Shown here: positions 33,831-50,607 of the stretch, piece after piece
Layout of the letters: each line of letters begins with the position of its first letter
Numbering within the stretch: position 1 is the first letter of the stretch
Assembly: GCF_000302455.1 (NCBI RefSeq)
Contig: NZ_AMPO01000003.1
Location: 186,001-250,000, forward strand
Source of the DNA: Methanobacterium formicicum DSM 3637
Lineage (GTDB): Archaea > Methanobacteriota > Methanobacteria > Methanobacteriales > Methanobacteriaceae
DNA length: 64,000 nucleotides
Direction: 5' to 3'
Translations under genes and position numbers: made by a program
The notes under the pieces: generated by a model
Databases searched by the model: none
What the model was told of the DNA's origin: nothing
The model's input: the letters and a program-made list of their open reading frames with translations, nothing else

Positions 33831-34472
33831 TCACCTGAATTGGTTCTTCTTTAGTATTTTAACTGCCTTGGTGAGTCCTAGATTTAGGGGAGATGTTTTC
33901 CGGCCAAAAGTTTCCAAATTACCTTTTTCAAAGCCTTTTCTCAGGTCATCTTCCTGTATGAACACCCCAGCATTACCTATTTCACTGGCAAAGTGAGCGT
34001 CACTACCTGCCAGTCCATTTAATCCATTTTTTTTGGCATATTTTTCTGCCTGGATATTGTACTTGTTTAGTAAGCAACGGGAATTGAATATCTCCACATA
34101 ATCCACCAGTTTAGCATCTTCCTGGTTGGGTTTAATTCCATTTCCCCGAATATTATCGAAGGGATGTGGGAGAACTATGATACCATCCTGTTCCCTTATC
34201 TGTGAAATTACCTCTTCAAATTTTCTGGAACGTATTTCTTCAGATAAGAATAATCCAATTACTTCCCCCCTTTCTGTACTTATTTCAGAGCCAACAATCA
34301 CCTTAAACTTCTCACTTTCTAGTTTTTTGGCTTTCAATGCTCCTTTAATGGTGTTATGGTCGGTTAAGGCTATTCCGGATATGCCTTTTTTAATGGCTAT
34401 TTTTACCATTTTTTCTACATTTACCCAACCATCCCGGGAATAGTTAGAGTGAGTGTGAAGGTCGTATTTCAT
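33831..34472 (-). CDS. PHP-domain metal-dependent phosphoesterase
   Basis: 213-residue PHP protein, related to histidinol phosphatase and polymerase PHP domains. Metal-binding motifs in order: YDLHTHSNYSRDG at residues 3-15, ALTDHNTIKGALKA at about 37-50, GSEISTERGEV at about 61-71, LPHPFDNIR at about 99-107, and SDAHFASEIGNAG at about 157-169. All family residues appear to be present. The substrate is unknown; similar archaeal proteins are annotated only by domain. The UbiA gene lies upstream on the same strand with a 118-base repeat-rich gap. Confidence 0.9.
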   Translation of the reverse strand: MKYDLHTHSNYSRDGWVNVEKMVKIAIKKGISGIALTDHNTIKGALKAKKLESEKFKVIVGSEISTERGEVIGLFLSEEIRSRKFEEVISQIREQDGIIVLPHPFDNIRGNGIKPNQEDAKLVDYVEIFNSRCLLNKYNIQAEKYAKKNGLNGLAGSDAHFASEIGNAGVFIQEDDLRKGFEKGNLETFGRKTSPLNLGLTKAVKILKKNQFR

Positions 34473-34499
34473 ATAATTGCCTTTTTTGTGATTGAATCA

Positions 34500-34590
34500 A
34501 TTTATTGGCCCTCTTTAATGATTATCTTAAACCTAATATCTTTAAACCTCTTAAAATGATTGTCTTTAAATAATTATCTTAAGATGATTA
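34500..34590. repeat. Imperfect repeats of AATGATTATCTTAAA type
   Basis: Four to five degenerate units of about 20 bp (AATGATTATCTTAAACCT, then AATATCTTTAAACC and similar) fill the spacer upstream of the PHP gene and downstream of the UbiA gene. Confidence 0.55.
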
Positions 34591-35460
34591 TCATATTATG
34601 TAAAGCACACATACCACTACAATAACCCATAAAACTATGCTTATAACCATTCCTCTATCTTTGAATATCATTTCAGGTTCGCCCCCCATGTTTCTGGCGT
34701 GAACCAGGAAAATGTAGCGGAAAAGTCCGTAAAAAGCGAAGGGAATTGTGATCATTATATAAATATTGCCTGAAAAGAAGGTGTAGAGTGAATAGGACAT
34801 GATCAGTGCGGATGTGGTGATGTTGATCATCTGATCCAGCATATCTGTGGAATATTCGCCTAATATTTTCCGGTGATTGGATGCATTTTCTTTTAGTAAA
34901 ACTAATTCATGCCTTCGTTTTCCAAGTGCCAGGAATAGTGCCAGTAGGAATGCGCATATTATCAACCAGGGGGATACATAAACTCCTATAGCTAAGGCTC
35001 CAGCCATGGCTCTTAGCACAAAACCGATTGATATAACCATTATGTCCACGATGATAATCTCCTTCAGGAAGAAGGAGTAGACAAGCATAAGGATGAAAAA
35101 TGCTACAGATACCATGAAAAACTGTAAATTCAATAGATAGGCCCCAGTAAGGGCTATGAATATTAATATTATAGCAGAGGTTAATGCATGGGATACTTTC
35201 AAACGTCCTGAAGCAAGAGGGCGATTCTTTTTTTTAGGGTGATTTTTATCTTTTTCAAGGTCTAAAATATCATTAAGTACGTATATGCTTCCTGAAAGTA
35301 TGCAAAAGATTGTGAATGCAGCTATTACCTCAATCCAGAGGTTTAAATTTAAAAGATTTATTGAAAATATGATTCCAATGAATATAACCAGGTTCTTATA
35401 CCACTGTTTTGGGCGCATGGATACTAAAATATCTTTTAACATTTTATCACTTAACTGCAT
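34591..35460 (-). CDS. UbiA-family prenyltransferase, decaprenyl-phosphate phosphoribosyltransferase-like
   Basis: 289-residue membrane enzyme with about eight or nine helices. The opening SMRPKQWYKNLVIF and the first Asp motif LNDILDLEKDKNHPKKKNRPLASG (within which NDxxDxxxD is seen) mark the subgroup that moves phosphoribose onto polyprenyl phosphate. The cytoplasmic LGKRRHELVLL loop is also typical. In bacteria this makes an arabinose donor for cell walls. In a methanogen the product could serve pentose-containing envelope glycans, which is inference. ATGs at 35460 and 35442 are both possible starts. Confidence 0.87.
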   Translation of the reverse strand: MQLSDKMLKDILVSMRPKQWYKNLVIFIGIIFSINLLNLNLWIEVIAAFTIFCILSGSIYVLNDILDLEKDKNHPKKKNRPLASGRLKVSHALTSAIILIFIALTGAYLLNLQFFMVSVAFFILMLVYSFFLKEIIIVDIMVISIGFVLRAMAGALAIGVYVSPWLIICAFLLALFLALGKRRHELVLLKENASNHRKILGEYSTDMLDQMINITTSALIMSYSLYTFFSGNIYIMITIPFAFYGLFRYIFLVHARNMGGEPEMIFKDRGMVISIVLWVIVVVCVLYII

Positions 35461-35945
35461 TAACCTATTTGGTATTAAAACACTCTAAAAATCCTTATCA
35501 GAATAATTTACTTCTTATTTACTCTATTATTTAACTTCTTATCTATTTTCATATCTAACTTCTTATATTAACCGATTTAGGTATTTTAGGAATTATCAAG
35601 CAGTATGATCCTTATTTACATTGTGTAATATAACATGATTAGTGTAATTTTATCGTTTGATCTTATAAGCTTATTAATTATGGATTTATTCTTTATTTGA
35701 ATGTAAATTTATGGGAATTTTATAAACAGAATATTAACTTCAATGGTAATTTAGGATATAACTCTCTGTTTGATGTATAAGTGAACATATAAGTCTTTTA
35801 TTGAAAAAATAGTTTATTAAATAGGTTTATTGAGGTTGAAATGGATCAAATTCGATGAAAATGTTCATGATTGGATTATTTTCAATATTATCTAAAAAAT
35901 GAATGGAGTTTTAATACACTAGTTAAAGTTAAGGAAGGAATGTCC
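35461..35945. other. AT-rich gap without a gene
   Basis: 485 bases between the UbiA start and the GAPDH stop. At 35500-35575 the word AACTTCTTAT recurs three times about 25 bases apart. A TATA-like TTTATAAAC occurs near 35720. No reading frame or stable hairpin is defended. Confidence 0.5.
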
Positions 35946-36959
<1,014 letters not shown>

Positions 36960-37287
36960 AATAAAATCCCCGTTATAGTATCATATTAAGTTTATCTTTC
37001 TTTTTTAGAATATAATAAATTTTATGATTTAATCTTTGGGAAAACTAAGTAATATTGATTTCTTCATTTTTTAAAGTACTACTTAATCTTTTAAAATATT
37101 TGTTTAAGGTAGTGATTAATATTTTAAACTAACTAATGATTATTTTTTTTAAAGAACTAATTAACCCTGTTCACTGTAAATATTATTTAAAATTAATTAA
37201 ATTACTTAAAATACAATAAATATTATTTAAAAATTGAAAAAATAGGTAATCAGCCTTTTTTAACAAAAGGCTGTGTATGTATAGAGT
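36960..37287. other. AT-rich gap
   Basis: 328 bases upstream of gap and downstream of top6A. TTTAAAATATTTG/TTAATATTTTAAA-like inverted words are present, but the base composition makes them unremarkable. It presumably holds the gap promoter. Confidence 0.4.
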
Positions 37288-38335
37288 TTATTCCATTGAC
37301 TCAAGTTTTTCAGGTAAGTAAGTGTCAACAACGTATTCCAGTCCATACTTGGAGAAAGACTGCTGTTCTGCTTTTTTCCCGATTTTGAGCATCTTCTTGA
37401 TCTCCATCTGCCATGCTTCGTCCTTGTAACGGGGGTCTTTGGAGAGTTCTTTAAGCCTTAAAACATCAATATCTTTGAGGGGGTCAGTGGGAAGGTCGTA
37501 ATTGATGATGTCGGAGGCGGTAACGCCCAGGAATTTGGCATCAGGTGTTGCCAGCTGGTGATTTACGTGGGCCAGTTTGGCACTTCCACTGATGATAACC
37601 ATGGCAATGTGAAATCCCCATGGGTCTCCGTCGTTACAAATGTAAACCGGAAGGTTAAGTTCTTCATTAACTCTTTTAAGGAAACGTCTTGTTGCACGGG
37701 CGGCCTGTCCTTTCAAACCCACAATTAAGGAGTCAAATTTTTTGTAGGCATTTTCCTGGACCATCCTGTGGAACATACCCATGGTTTCCACGGCAATAAC
37801 CCTTCGCACATCGTGATCCACAAAGTCTACCTCATCAATGGTGGGAGATATGGTGTAACCTGATTTACCTGCTCTGAGTGCGTTTATTTCCACGTCATCA
37901 TCCTGGAATGTGATGTTTCCATAGACTGATGCTCCGTCTTCTTCTGGCATGAGGCCCAGGTCTTCACGGGTCATTCCCAGGGTAACTTCCAGGTCCTCAC
38001 CCACGATGTTGGATTCCTGCTGGTCTCCGAAATCAACATCCCATCCTTCGGAAACGTAGTACATCTCCCTTAAGGTGGCAGTTTTTCCCCGGCGAACCAG
38101 GTCCTTGCAGAAGTTGGCAACGTAAACCATCTGGGCTATTTTGGTGATTTGTTTAACGTTACCCAGGGATCTTTTCCCGTATCGGTCCCCTAAGACGTAG
38201 TAACGTTTATCAGTATCGTAGACTATGTTGGATGTTCCTCGGGAGGGAACTTTAATTGCTGGGACATTGTTCTGGTGTACATCTTCCAGTATTATGTCGC
38301 CCAGGCTTTTAAGTTTGTTAACGGCAATATCTTTC

Positions 38336-38343
<8 letters not shown>
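37288..38343 (-). CDS. top6A: DNA topoisomerase VI subunit A
   Basis: 351-residue catalytic subunit, homologue of Spo11, which cuts both strands through a tyrosine. The active-site segment TLREMYYVSEGWDVDF is at about residues 90-105. The Toprim metal site is in FDSLIVGLKGQAARATRRFL and ICNDGDPWGFHIAMVIISG (DxD-type acidic residues). C-terminal KKMLKIGKKAEQQSFSKYGL fits the family. It overlaps top6B by 8 bases and is the last gene of the aIF1A-Rio1-KH-top6B-top6A run. Confidence 0.97.
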
Positions 38344-39901
<1,558 letters not shown>

Positions 39902-40036
39902 ACTATGCCTCCTTTAACTATTTTCAATATTCCATTTATTTAATGGATTTTTATTATTTTTCAATTAGTTTTAAAATTATTCAACCAATCACAATTTAAT
40001 TAGTTTTAGGATTTTTCAATTAAATAAGTGATATTA

Positions 40037-40627
<591 letters not shown>

Positions 40628-40656
40628 CTAAATGATTATTTACGTTATCCTTTAAG

Positions 40657-41500
<844 letters not shown>

Positions 41501-41680
41501 TTATAAAATTAGATGGAAACTTTAGGAATAAAATTTGTGAAAATAAATTATAACTCAAAATTAAGTTAGAAATCTTTTTTTCACTTGCGTATCCCAAAAA
41601 TATGATTAGATATATTTTATTAAATTGAAATCTTTATGGAAAAATGAGGATGCGCTCATTACCGGGTAATGAACATGTGT

Positions 41681-42820
<1,140 letters not shown>

Positions 42821-42907
42821 ATGGCAAAAGTGAAAGGAACTAAAAAAAGAACCAGAGCAAAACATGCAAAACCAGGAAATAAAAGAGGAAGAGGAGTTAA
42901 ACATTAA
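42821..42907 (+). CDS. 28-residue highly basic peptide
   Basis: A short frame encodes a peptide rich in Lys/Arg (about 13 of 28 residues) with MAKVKGTKKRTRAKHAKPG, then NKRGRGVKH. It has ATG, a plausible but weak GAG 6 bases upstream, and codon use biased to Lys/Arg in a way that random AT-rich DNA would not give. It resembles very small ribosome-associated basic proteins in composition, but it is not L41e and I do not recognise it. A structured RNA element and a T run follow the stop codon within 90 bases. Confidence 0.6.
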   Translation: MAKVKGTKKRTRAKHAKPGNKRGRGVKH

Positions 42908-42920
42908 TTAAGTACTTATG

Positions 42921-42993
42921 GGCCGTTAGCGTTTAGATCTGCAATGTTTAATATCTAAACTGTTACAGGAAAATCCGCTAGAAAACGGTTTTT
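42921..42993 (+). ncRNA. Candidate structured RNA or structured terminator
   Basis: Three helices stack. Outer: CCGT (42923-42926) with ACGG (42985-42988). Middle: TAGC (42927-42930) with GCTA (42977-42980), with a GAAA bulge. Inner: GTTTAGAT (42931-42938) with ATCTAAAC (42953-42960). A run of five T follows at 42989-42993. It may be the 3' end of the small-peptide mRNA or an independent small RNA. Confidence 0.4.
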
Positions 42994-43022
42994 AAAAATT
43001 CCAAAATTATTCCTCATTCTTC

Positions 43023-43075
43023 ATGTAAGTTTATCCTGAGCAGAATCAGTTATCTGCTCTCATCATAACTTACAT
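43023..43075 (+). ncRNA. Candidate structured RNA: two-helix hairpin
   Basis: ATGTAAGTT (43023-43031) pairs perfectly with AACTTACAT (43067-43075). Inside, GAGCAGA (43038-43044) pairs perfectly with TCTGCTC (43053-43059) around an 8-base loop, with a 6/7-base internal loop between the helices. Sixteen Watson-Crick pairs in 53 bases is far more than AT-rich filler would give. No T run follows, so it is not an ordinary terminator. Confidence 0.45.
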
Positions 43076-43476
43076 TTGAATTACTAATTAATGTATTTAA
43101 AGCTAATTTTAATTAAATAATTTATTAAAGTCTTAATTTGTATTTAACTAATTCATAAAATTATAATCTATGATTAAATTTCATTTGAAATATTAATCGC
43201 TTTTTAATTTAAATATGCAGTTTATAATTTCCTTTTTTTGCGAGTTTTTAACAATTTTTCCAAATAAATTCAGGATATCACTAGATTCAAGATATTTATT
43301 TTAAATTAAGATTCATTCAAACTCCATTAGAAGTATTATTTTTTGTTAAATCAATCTTCCGGTTGAAATATTAATCTATGGATTAATGATAATGGAGGAG
43401 GGGGTGGGTTTATTTATAAACAAAAATAATATAAGTCACAAAAAACACTATTAAATCCCTTTTTTGAGGTTTTATT

Positions 43477-44710
<1,234 letters not shown>

Positions 44711-44719
44711 TTTTTTTTT
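44711..44719 (+). terminator. T9 run directly after the moeA stop codon
   Basis: Nine consecutive T bases follow the TAG, a typical archaeal terminator without a hairpin. Confidence 0.5.
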
Positions 44720-44734
44720 GAACTAATCAATTTC

Positions 44735-44875
44735 TCATAAAAATAATTAGTTCTCAATAATAATTAATTCTCAATGAAAAAATAATTAGCTTTCAGTACT
44801 AATAATTTGCAATAATAATAAATTATTAGTTCTCAATAATTAATTAGTTCTCATAAAAACAATAATTCATTGAAT
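44735..44875. repeat. Five or so imperfect repeats of ATAATTAGTTCTCA
   Basis: The word AATTAGTTCTCA or AATTAATTCTCA recurs at intervals of about 20-30 bases in the spacer between the convergent moeA and UPF0280 genes. Confidence 0.65.
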
Positions 44876-44888
44876 CTTATAAAAGATG

Positions 44889-45617
44889 TCAGTAAACATC
44901 GAAAAGATCCCCTAAAACTACTTTTTTATTGGTTTCCACCATATCAGGAATTTTCCCCACTGTGCCAGCTGATTCTCCAACCACCACCAGAACACCCCGC
45001 AGGTATTCTCGAAAATTCTCTGCTTTTCCCAGGCAATTCTCCACCTGTTCAACTTCATTATTTCCGGTGGCATGATTGGCAATGGAGGTAGCCAGTGCAT
45101 CAGCCACACTCGCTGAAGAAGCAAAAACTGTAACTGAGTCTGCGTGACCAAAACTGATGGAATGGCCCACAGTACCGGAGGATGTGCAGATTCCCATGGG
45201 GGTATTGCGAGGCCTGATCTTAAATCCAATCCGTCCTGAAAGGGATGATTCCCCTGCATATAATCCCATAATAACATCTTTACTGGTTTTGAGGGCAATA
45301 TCTCCCCCGTTATCCACAATGACATTCTGAGCCTCATGATTCAGTAAAAAGTTAAGGATAAGCTGGGATATGGTCCCAGCCACTGCTGCCATAGGCCCCA
45401 CATCAGCTATTTCAGCAGATTCCACCATCATCTTCACAATTAGAGGTGCTTTACCAACTTTCAATGGTTCTAAACTTGTTTGAAATTCAGGATTCATTCG
45501 AATGTAATTTTTCAGTTCTCCCCTACATTTATTAATAAAACCAAGGAGGTATTGGGGTTCAACATCGGATGTGAGTATTATGTTGGTTTCCTGGATATGG
45601 ATCCTTTTTTTTATCAT
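44889..45617 (-). CDS. UPF0280 family protein
   Basis: 242-residue protein of the UPF0280 family, which has an ApbE/flavin-transferase-like fold. Seen: ESAEIADVGPMAAVAGTISQL, IVDNGGDIALK, the PMGICTSSGTVGHSISFG loop and the SVADALATSIAN helix. The DNGGDI and TSSGTVGHS motifs are conserved across archaeal members. Biochemical role is unsettled; links to cofactor or thiamine metabolism have been suggested for the family. It converges with moeA across a repeat-filled spacer. Confidence 0.88.
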   Translation of the reverse strand: MIKKRIHIQETNIILTSDVEPQYLLGFINKCRGELKNYIRMNPEFQTSLEPLKVGKAPLIVKMMVESAEIADVGPMAAVAGTISQLILNFLLNHEAQNVIVDNGGDIALKTSKDVIMGLYAGESSLSGRIGFKIRPRNTPMGICTSSGTVGHSISFGHADSVTVFASSASVADALATSIANHATGNNEVEQVENCLGKAENFREYLRGVLVVVGESAGTVGKIPDMVETNKKVVLGDLFDVY

Positions 45618-45729
45618 TAACTAAAGATTAGTTTAATGATGCAGATAAACTATTTAGATTGTGAAGTTTATACTAGAAAATAGTTATAATAAGATGAAAA
45701 GTTGTCATAATGAATGGTGGTACCGTATA

Positions 45730-46332
45730 ATGTTTAACAGAAAGACTAATTCAAATCCAGGGGAAAGGGTAGTATTCCAGACCAGACCCCGATTTTTGGC
45801 CAGCCTGAAATCGACCATTCTTAAATTAATAATCCTTCTGGTGATACTTTACTTTTTCAGGAGTATAATGGCATTAGCATTCACCTTACAGGAATATGCG
45901 GTGCAGATGGTACAGATTCCTCTGATTCAAGCCACATTTTACATTCTTATACTTATAATTGCCCTTTTGATACTATCCATGCTCTTAGATATTGTATCCT
46001 GGAGGCGGAAGGAGTATCAACTCACCAACCAGCGGGTAATAGTAAAAAGTGGATTGGTTAGGAGAAAAAAATCTTACATACATTACAGTAAGATTCAGGA
46101 TATTGATGTTTATCAGGGTGTAGTTGACCGGATATTTTCAGCAGGAGACATAGAGATTTATGGAGGTCATGAACACACTAACATCCTTTTGGAGGATGTT
46201 CCTAATCCACGTGAAGTAGAGGATATTATTGATCGGGTTATGGTTGGTGAAGAAGTGGGTTTCAAACCCCCGCGTAGTAAAACCCCCAGAAAATCAATTA
46301 TCGATGAATATGACCAAAAGTTTAAAAGATAG
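45730..46332 (+). CDS. PH (bPH2/YdbS-like) domain membrane protein
   Basis: About 200 residues. Two hydrophobic helices lie at about 25-50 and 60-85. The bPH2 domain follows from about 90: DIVSWRRKEYQLTNQRVIVKSG, then RKKSYIHYSKIQDIDVYQGVVDRIFSAGDI, with YQLTNQRV and DIEIYGG typical of the family. I start it at the ATG at 45730, with GGTGG 9 bases upstream, because earlier in-frame starts (GTG 45661, ATG 45694) lack a binding site and add non-family sequence. Function is unknown; such proteins may act in membrane stress or lipid contact. Confidence 0.88.
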   Translation: MFNRKTNSNPGERVVFQTRPRFLASLKSTILKLIILLVILYFFRSIMALAFTLQEYAVQMVQIPLIQATFYILILIIALLILSMLLDIVSWRRKEYQLTNQRVIVKSGLVRRKKSYIHYSKIQDIDVYQGVVDRIFSAGDIEIYGGHEHTNILLEDVPNPREVEDIIDRVMVGEEVGFKPPRSKTPRKSIIDEYDQKFKR

Positions 46333-46474
46333 TCGGATAATATTAGAATGAGAATAATGGAGTAATATGCCGTTATAGGTGGAAAATTCCAATCCATTCC
46401 GAATTTTTGATGCACATAGAACTGCAAATAATAATTATTTAAATTGCCAATATAATTCCTGATCTGAGATTAAC

Positions 46475-47643
46475 ATGAAAAACTACGATGTGGCAGTGGT
46501 TGGCGCAGGGCCAGTGGGCTCAACCTTTGCCAGGCATATGGCAGAAAAAGGCTTTGAAGTAGCTATCCTTGAGAAAAAAAGGGAAATCGGCGTTCCACTT
46601 CAATGTGCAGGGCTTTTAGGTAAAAAAATCAAAAAAATAAATATTTTACCTGATGAATTCATAATTAACCCTGTGAACGGAGCATTCCTCCACTCTCCAG
46701 AGGATACTGTGCTTTCAGTCAGTAAAGAAAAACCAGAAGCATATGTTGTGGATAGAATAGGGTATGATAAGTTTTTAGCACAACTTGCCATTGATTCTGG
46801 TGCTGAATTATTTTTAAATCACAGGGTTGAAACAGTAGATTCAGTTAATGGTGTTATAACTCTTAAAAATAATGAAAACACTAAAATATCAGCAGATGTG
46901 GTGGTGGGGGCTGATGGTCATTCATCAGTTGTATCTGAAGCGTTTAATCCTCATGTAGAATCGTTCCAGGCAGCCCAATATCTCATAGATGTGGGTGCAA
47001 AACGTTTTCAAAAGGACTATGTTCATCTTTATGTTGATTCCAGGGTATCTCCTGGTTTTTTATGGGCTATTCCTTTATCAGAAAGCACAGCCCGGGTGGG
47101 ACTCTTTTCAGATGTCAATTATCATCAATCAACTGTAATTCTAAATGAATTACTGGCCAAACGCTCAGAACTTAAAGGAGCAACTATTTTAAAGAAGTAT
47201 TATGGTGTAATCCCCAAATATAACTCTCAAAAGCAGCTGGTTAAAGACAAGGTCATCCTTCTGGGGGATGCCGCATCCCAGGTTAAACCCACCACTGGTG
47301 GTGGTCTTATAATGGGCTTTTCCTGTGCAGAAATAGCATCACAATCAGTAACAACTGCTCTGGAAAATGAAAACACGGAAATGCTTATGAATTATTATAA
47401 AGATTACCAGAATCAATTTAAAAACGAGCTTAAAGTTCAGTTAATGGTACACAGGATTTTCAAATCCCTCACTGACGCTGATCTGGAGTACATGTTCATG
47501 AAATTAAAACAAGTTGGAGCAGAAGAGATAATCTCCCAGTACGGAGATATGGATTCACAATCACCACTGGTTAAAGAAATGTTCAAAAGAGGCATTCTTT
47601 TCTCTATTCTTCCTAAAATGCTATCCTGGAGGATATCCAGCTT

Positions 47644-47653
<10 letters not shown>
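46475..47653 (+). CDS. Geranylgeranyl reductase family flavoprotein
   Basis: 392-residue FAD enzyme of the digeranylgeranylglycerophospholipid reductase group, which saturates the isoprenoid chains of archaeal lipids. Seen: VVGAGPVGSTFARHMAEKG (FAD Rossmann), IGVPLQCAGLLGK with the family cysteine, VVGADGHSSVVSEA, and the second FAD motif VILLGDAASQVKPTTGGGL. C-terminal region is shorter than in some members. Its last 10 bases overlap the Trm-G10 gene, so both are cotranscribed. Exact substrate among isoprenoids is uncertain because methanogens carry several paralogues. Confidence 0.9.
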
Positions 47654-48675
<1,022 letters not shown>

Positions 48676-48957
48676 TAGGCTCAAATTCCGTCATCTTTTA
48701 ACGGAAACCTTTTATATGGGCACTTAATTGAAATTATAACTTTAATTGAGCTTAATATTATGGTTTGTGTAAAAAGGGTAAGTTTGAATAAACAGACGCA
48801 AGTGAATGGCTGATTTAATCAAGTTTTACTGGTTAATTTAATCACGCTGCACTACTGATATAATGAAATATTTTAAAAAAACATCTTAAAATCTTTAAAA
48901 AACTTTTATAAACCATTTAATTAATTTTATAAGTCCATATGATTTGTTGGTGATTCT

Positions 48958-50457
48958 ATGAAAGCCAAAATTTTTGATACCACCCTTCGTGATGGTGAAC
49001 AGACTCCGGGAATATCTTTAACACCGGATGAAAAGCGTTTAATAGCCAGAAAACTCGATGAACTAGGAGTTGATGTAATTGAGGCAGGATCTGCTATTAC
49101 ATCAGAAGGAGAAAGGGAAGGTATTAAAAAAGTAACTTCAGAAGGTCTTTCTGCAGAGATATGCAGTTTTACCAGGGCAGTTCAGGTAGACATTGACGCA
49201 GCCCTGGAATGCGATGTGGACAGCATCCACCTGGTGGTTCCCACATCCGACCTGCACCTGGAATACAAATTACGCAAATCCCGCGAAGAAGTGAAGACCA
49301 TGGCGATAGAATCAACCCAGTACGCAGTTGATCATGGGCTAATAGTGGAATTATCTGCAGAAGACTCCACTCGTAGCGACATGGGATACTTAAAGGAGGT
49401 ATTCCAGGCAGGTATAGATACCGGGGCAAAACGTATCTGCGCCTGTGACACCGTGGGAATGCTCACTCCAGAACGGGCTTATGATTTTTACAGCCAGCTG
49501 GCTGAATTAAAAGCTCCATTAAGTGTGCACTGTCACAACGACTTTGGACTGGCTGTTGCCAACTCCCTAAGTGGATTAAGGGCAGGTGCAAGCCAGGCCC
49601 ATGTCACAGTTAATGGAATAGGGGAAAGAGCAGGTAATGCATCCCTGGAAGAATTGGTAGTTTCATTGTACTCCCTATATAATGTAAAGACCAAAGTAAA
49701 TCTGGAAATGTTATATGAAGTTTCTAAAACAGTGGCCAGGATAACTGGGATGTACTTACAACCCAATAAGGCAATTGTTGGTGAAAATGCCTTTGCCCAT
49801 GAATCCGGAATCCATGCTGATGGAGTAATGAAGAAAGCTGAAACATACGAACCTATAACTCCAGAACTCGTAGGGCACAAGCGTCGTTTCGTGATGGGTA
49901 AACACGTTGGTTCTCACATCATCAAAGAACGGATACATGAAATGGGCTTCCAGGTTGATCAGGAAAAATTCTCCCAGATATTCAATAGAATAAAAGCACT
50001 TGGTGACATGGGAAAATGTGTCACTGACGTGGATTTACAGGCAATAGCCGAGGATGTTATGGGAGTAATGAGTGAAAAACCAGTGGAACTCCAGGAATTA
50101 ACCATAGTATCCGGAAATAGGGTCACACCCACTGCATCGGTAAAACTAAAAATAGGTGATGTGGAGAAATTAGAAGCCGGTATAGGTGTTGGTCCTGTTG
50201 ACGCAGCCATAGTGGCCATTAAAAAAACCATCGAAGATGTCACTGATATAGAATTTGAAGAATACCACGTGGATGCCATAACCGGGGGAACAGATGCCCT
50301 TATTGATGTGGTGGTAAAGCTCAAACACGAGGGTAAGGTTGTAAGTGCCAGAAGCACCCAGCCCGATATTATAAACGCCAGTGTAGAAGCATTCCTTGGT
50401 GGTATAAATAAAGTTTTAACCGATAAAAAGCTTAATGAGTCTAAAAAACTCTTATAA
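48958..50457 (+). CDS. leuA: 2-isopropylmalate synthase-type acyltransferase (LeuA-like)
   Basis: 499-residue Claisen-type enzyme condensing acetyl-CoA with a 2-oxo acid. Seen: KIFDTTLRDGEQTPGISLTP, the metal-binding SVHCHNDFGLAVANSLSG, VNGIGERAGNASLEE and AHESGIHADGVMK. The C-terminal regulatory domain (about 370-499, TASVKLKIGDVE, then GVGPVDAAIVAI) binds the amino acid end product. The AGSAITSEGEREG segment is like the methanogen MJ1195-type LeuA; citramalate synthase (CimA) is the main alternative, as the two are close paralogues. A GGTGAT ribosome binding site precedes the ATG. Confidence 0.88.
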   Translation: MKAKIFDTTLRDGEQTPGISLTPDEKRLIARKLDELGVDVIEAGSAITSEGEREGIKKVTSEGLSAEICSFTRAVQVDIDAALECDVDSIHLVVPTSDLHLEYKLRKSREEVKTMAIESTQYAVDHGLIVELSAEDSTRSDMGYLKEVFQAGIDTGAKRICACDTVGMLTPERAYDFYSQLAELKAPLSVHCHNDFGLAVANSLSGLRAGASQAHVTVNGIGERAGNASLEELVVSLYSLYNVKTKVNLEMLYEVSKTVARITGMYLQPNKAIVGENAFAHESGIHADGVMKKAETYEPITPELVGHKRRFVMGKHVGSHIIKERIHEMGFQVDQEKFSQIFNRIKALGDMGKCVTDVDLQAIAEDVMGVMSEKPVELQELTIVSGNRVTPTASVKLKIGDVEKLEAGIGVGPVDAAIVAIKKTIEDVTDIEFEEYHVDAITGGTDALIDVVVKLKHEGKVVSARSTQPDIINASVEAFLGGINKVLTDKKLNESKKLL

Positions 50458-50466
50458 TTGACTAAA

Positions 50467-50498
50467 ACTTTATTTTTTTAGCACTTTATTTTTTTAAT
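50467..50498 (+). terminator. Duplicated T-rich terminator after leuA
   Basis: ACTTTATTTTTTTA occurs twice in tandem, 16 bases apart, just after the stop codon. Each copy holds a T7 run. Confidence 0.5.
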
Positions 50499-50607
50499 GA
50501 AGGTATATTCTTCAAAAATATTTGAATGGCCTCCTGTTAGAATGGTTTATAATTAATAGGTTTATTTTAGAACTTGAATCTGGATAATTAGTTTAGGTAG
50601 TGATGTA

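Noticed and set aside
44918..45337. Alternative minus-strand frame of 139 codons within the UPF0280 gene
   Set aside because: It is an out-of-frame Trp-rich shadow of a conserved protein.
45740..45775. TTCAAATCC word resembling a tRNA T-loop
   Set aside because: No acceptor or anticodon stem can be formed around it, and it lies inside the PH-domain protein gene.
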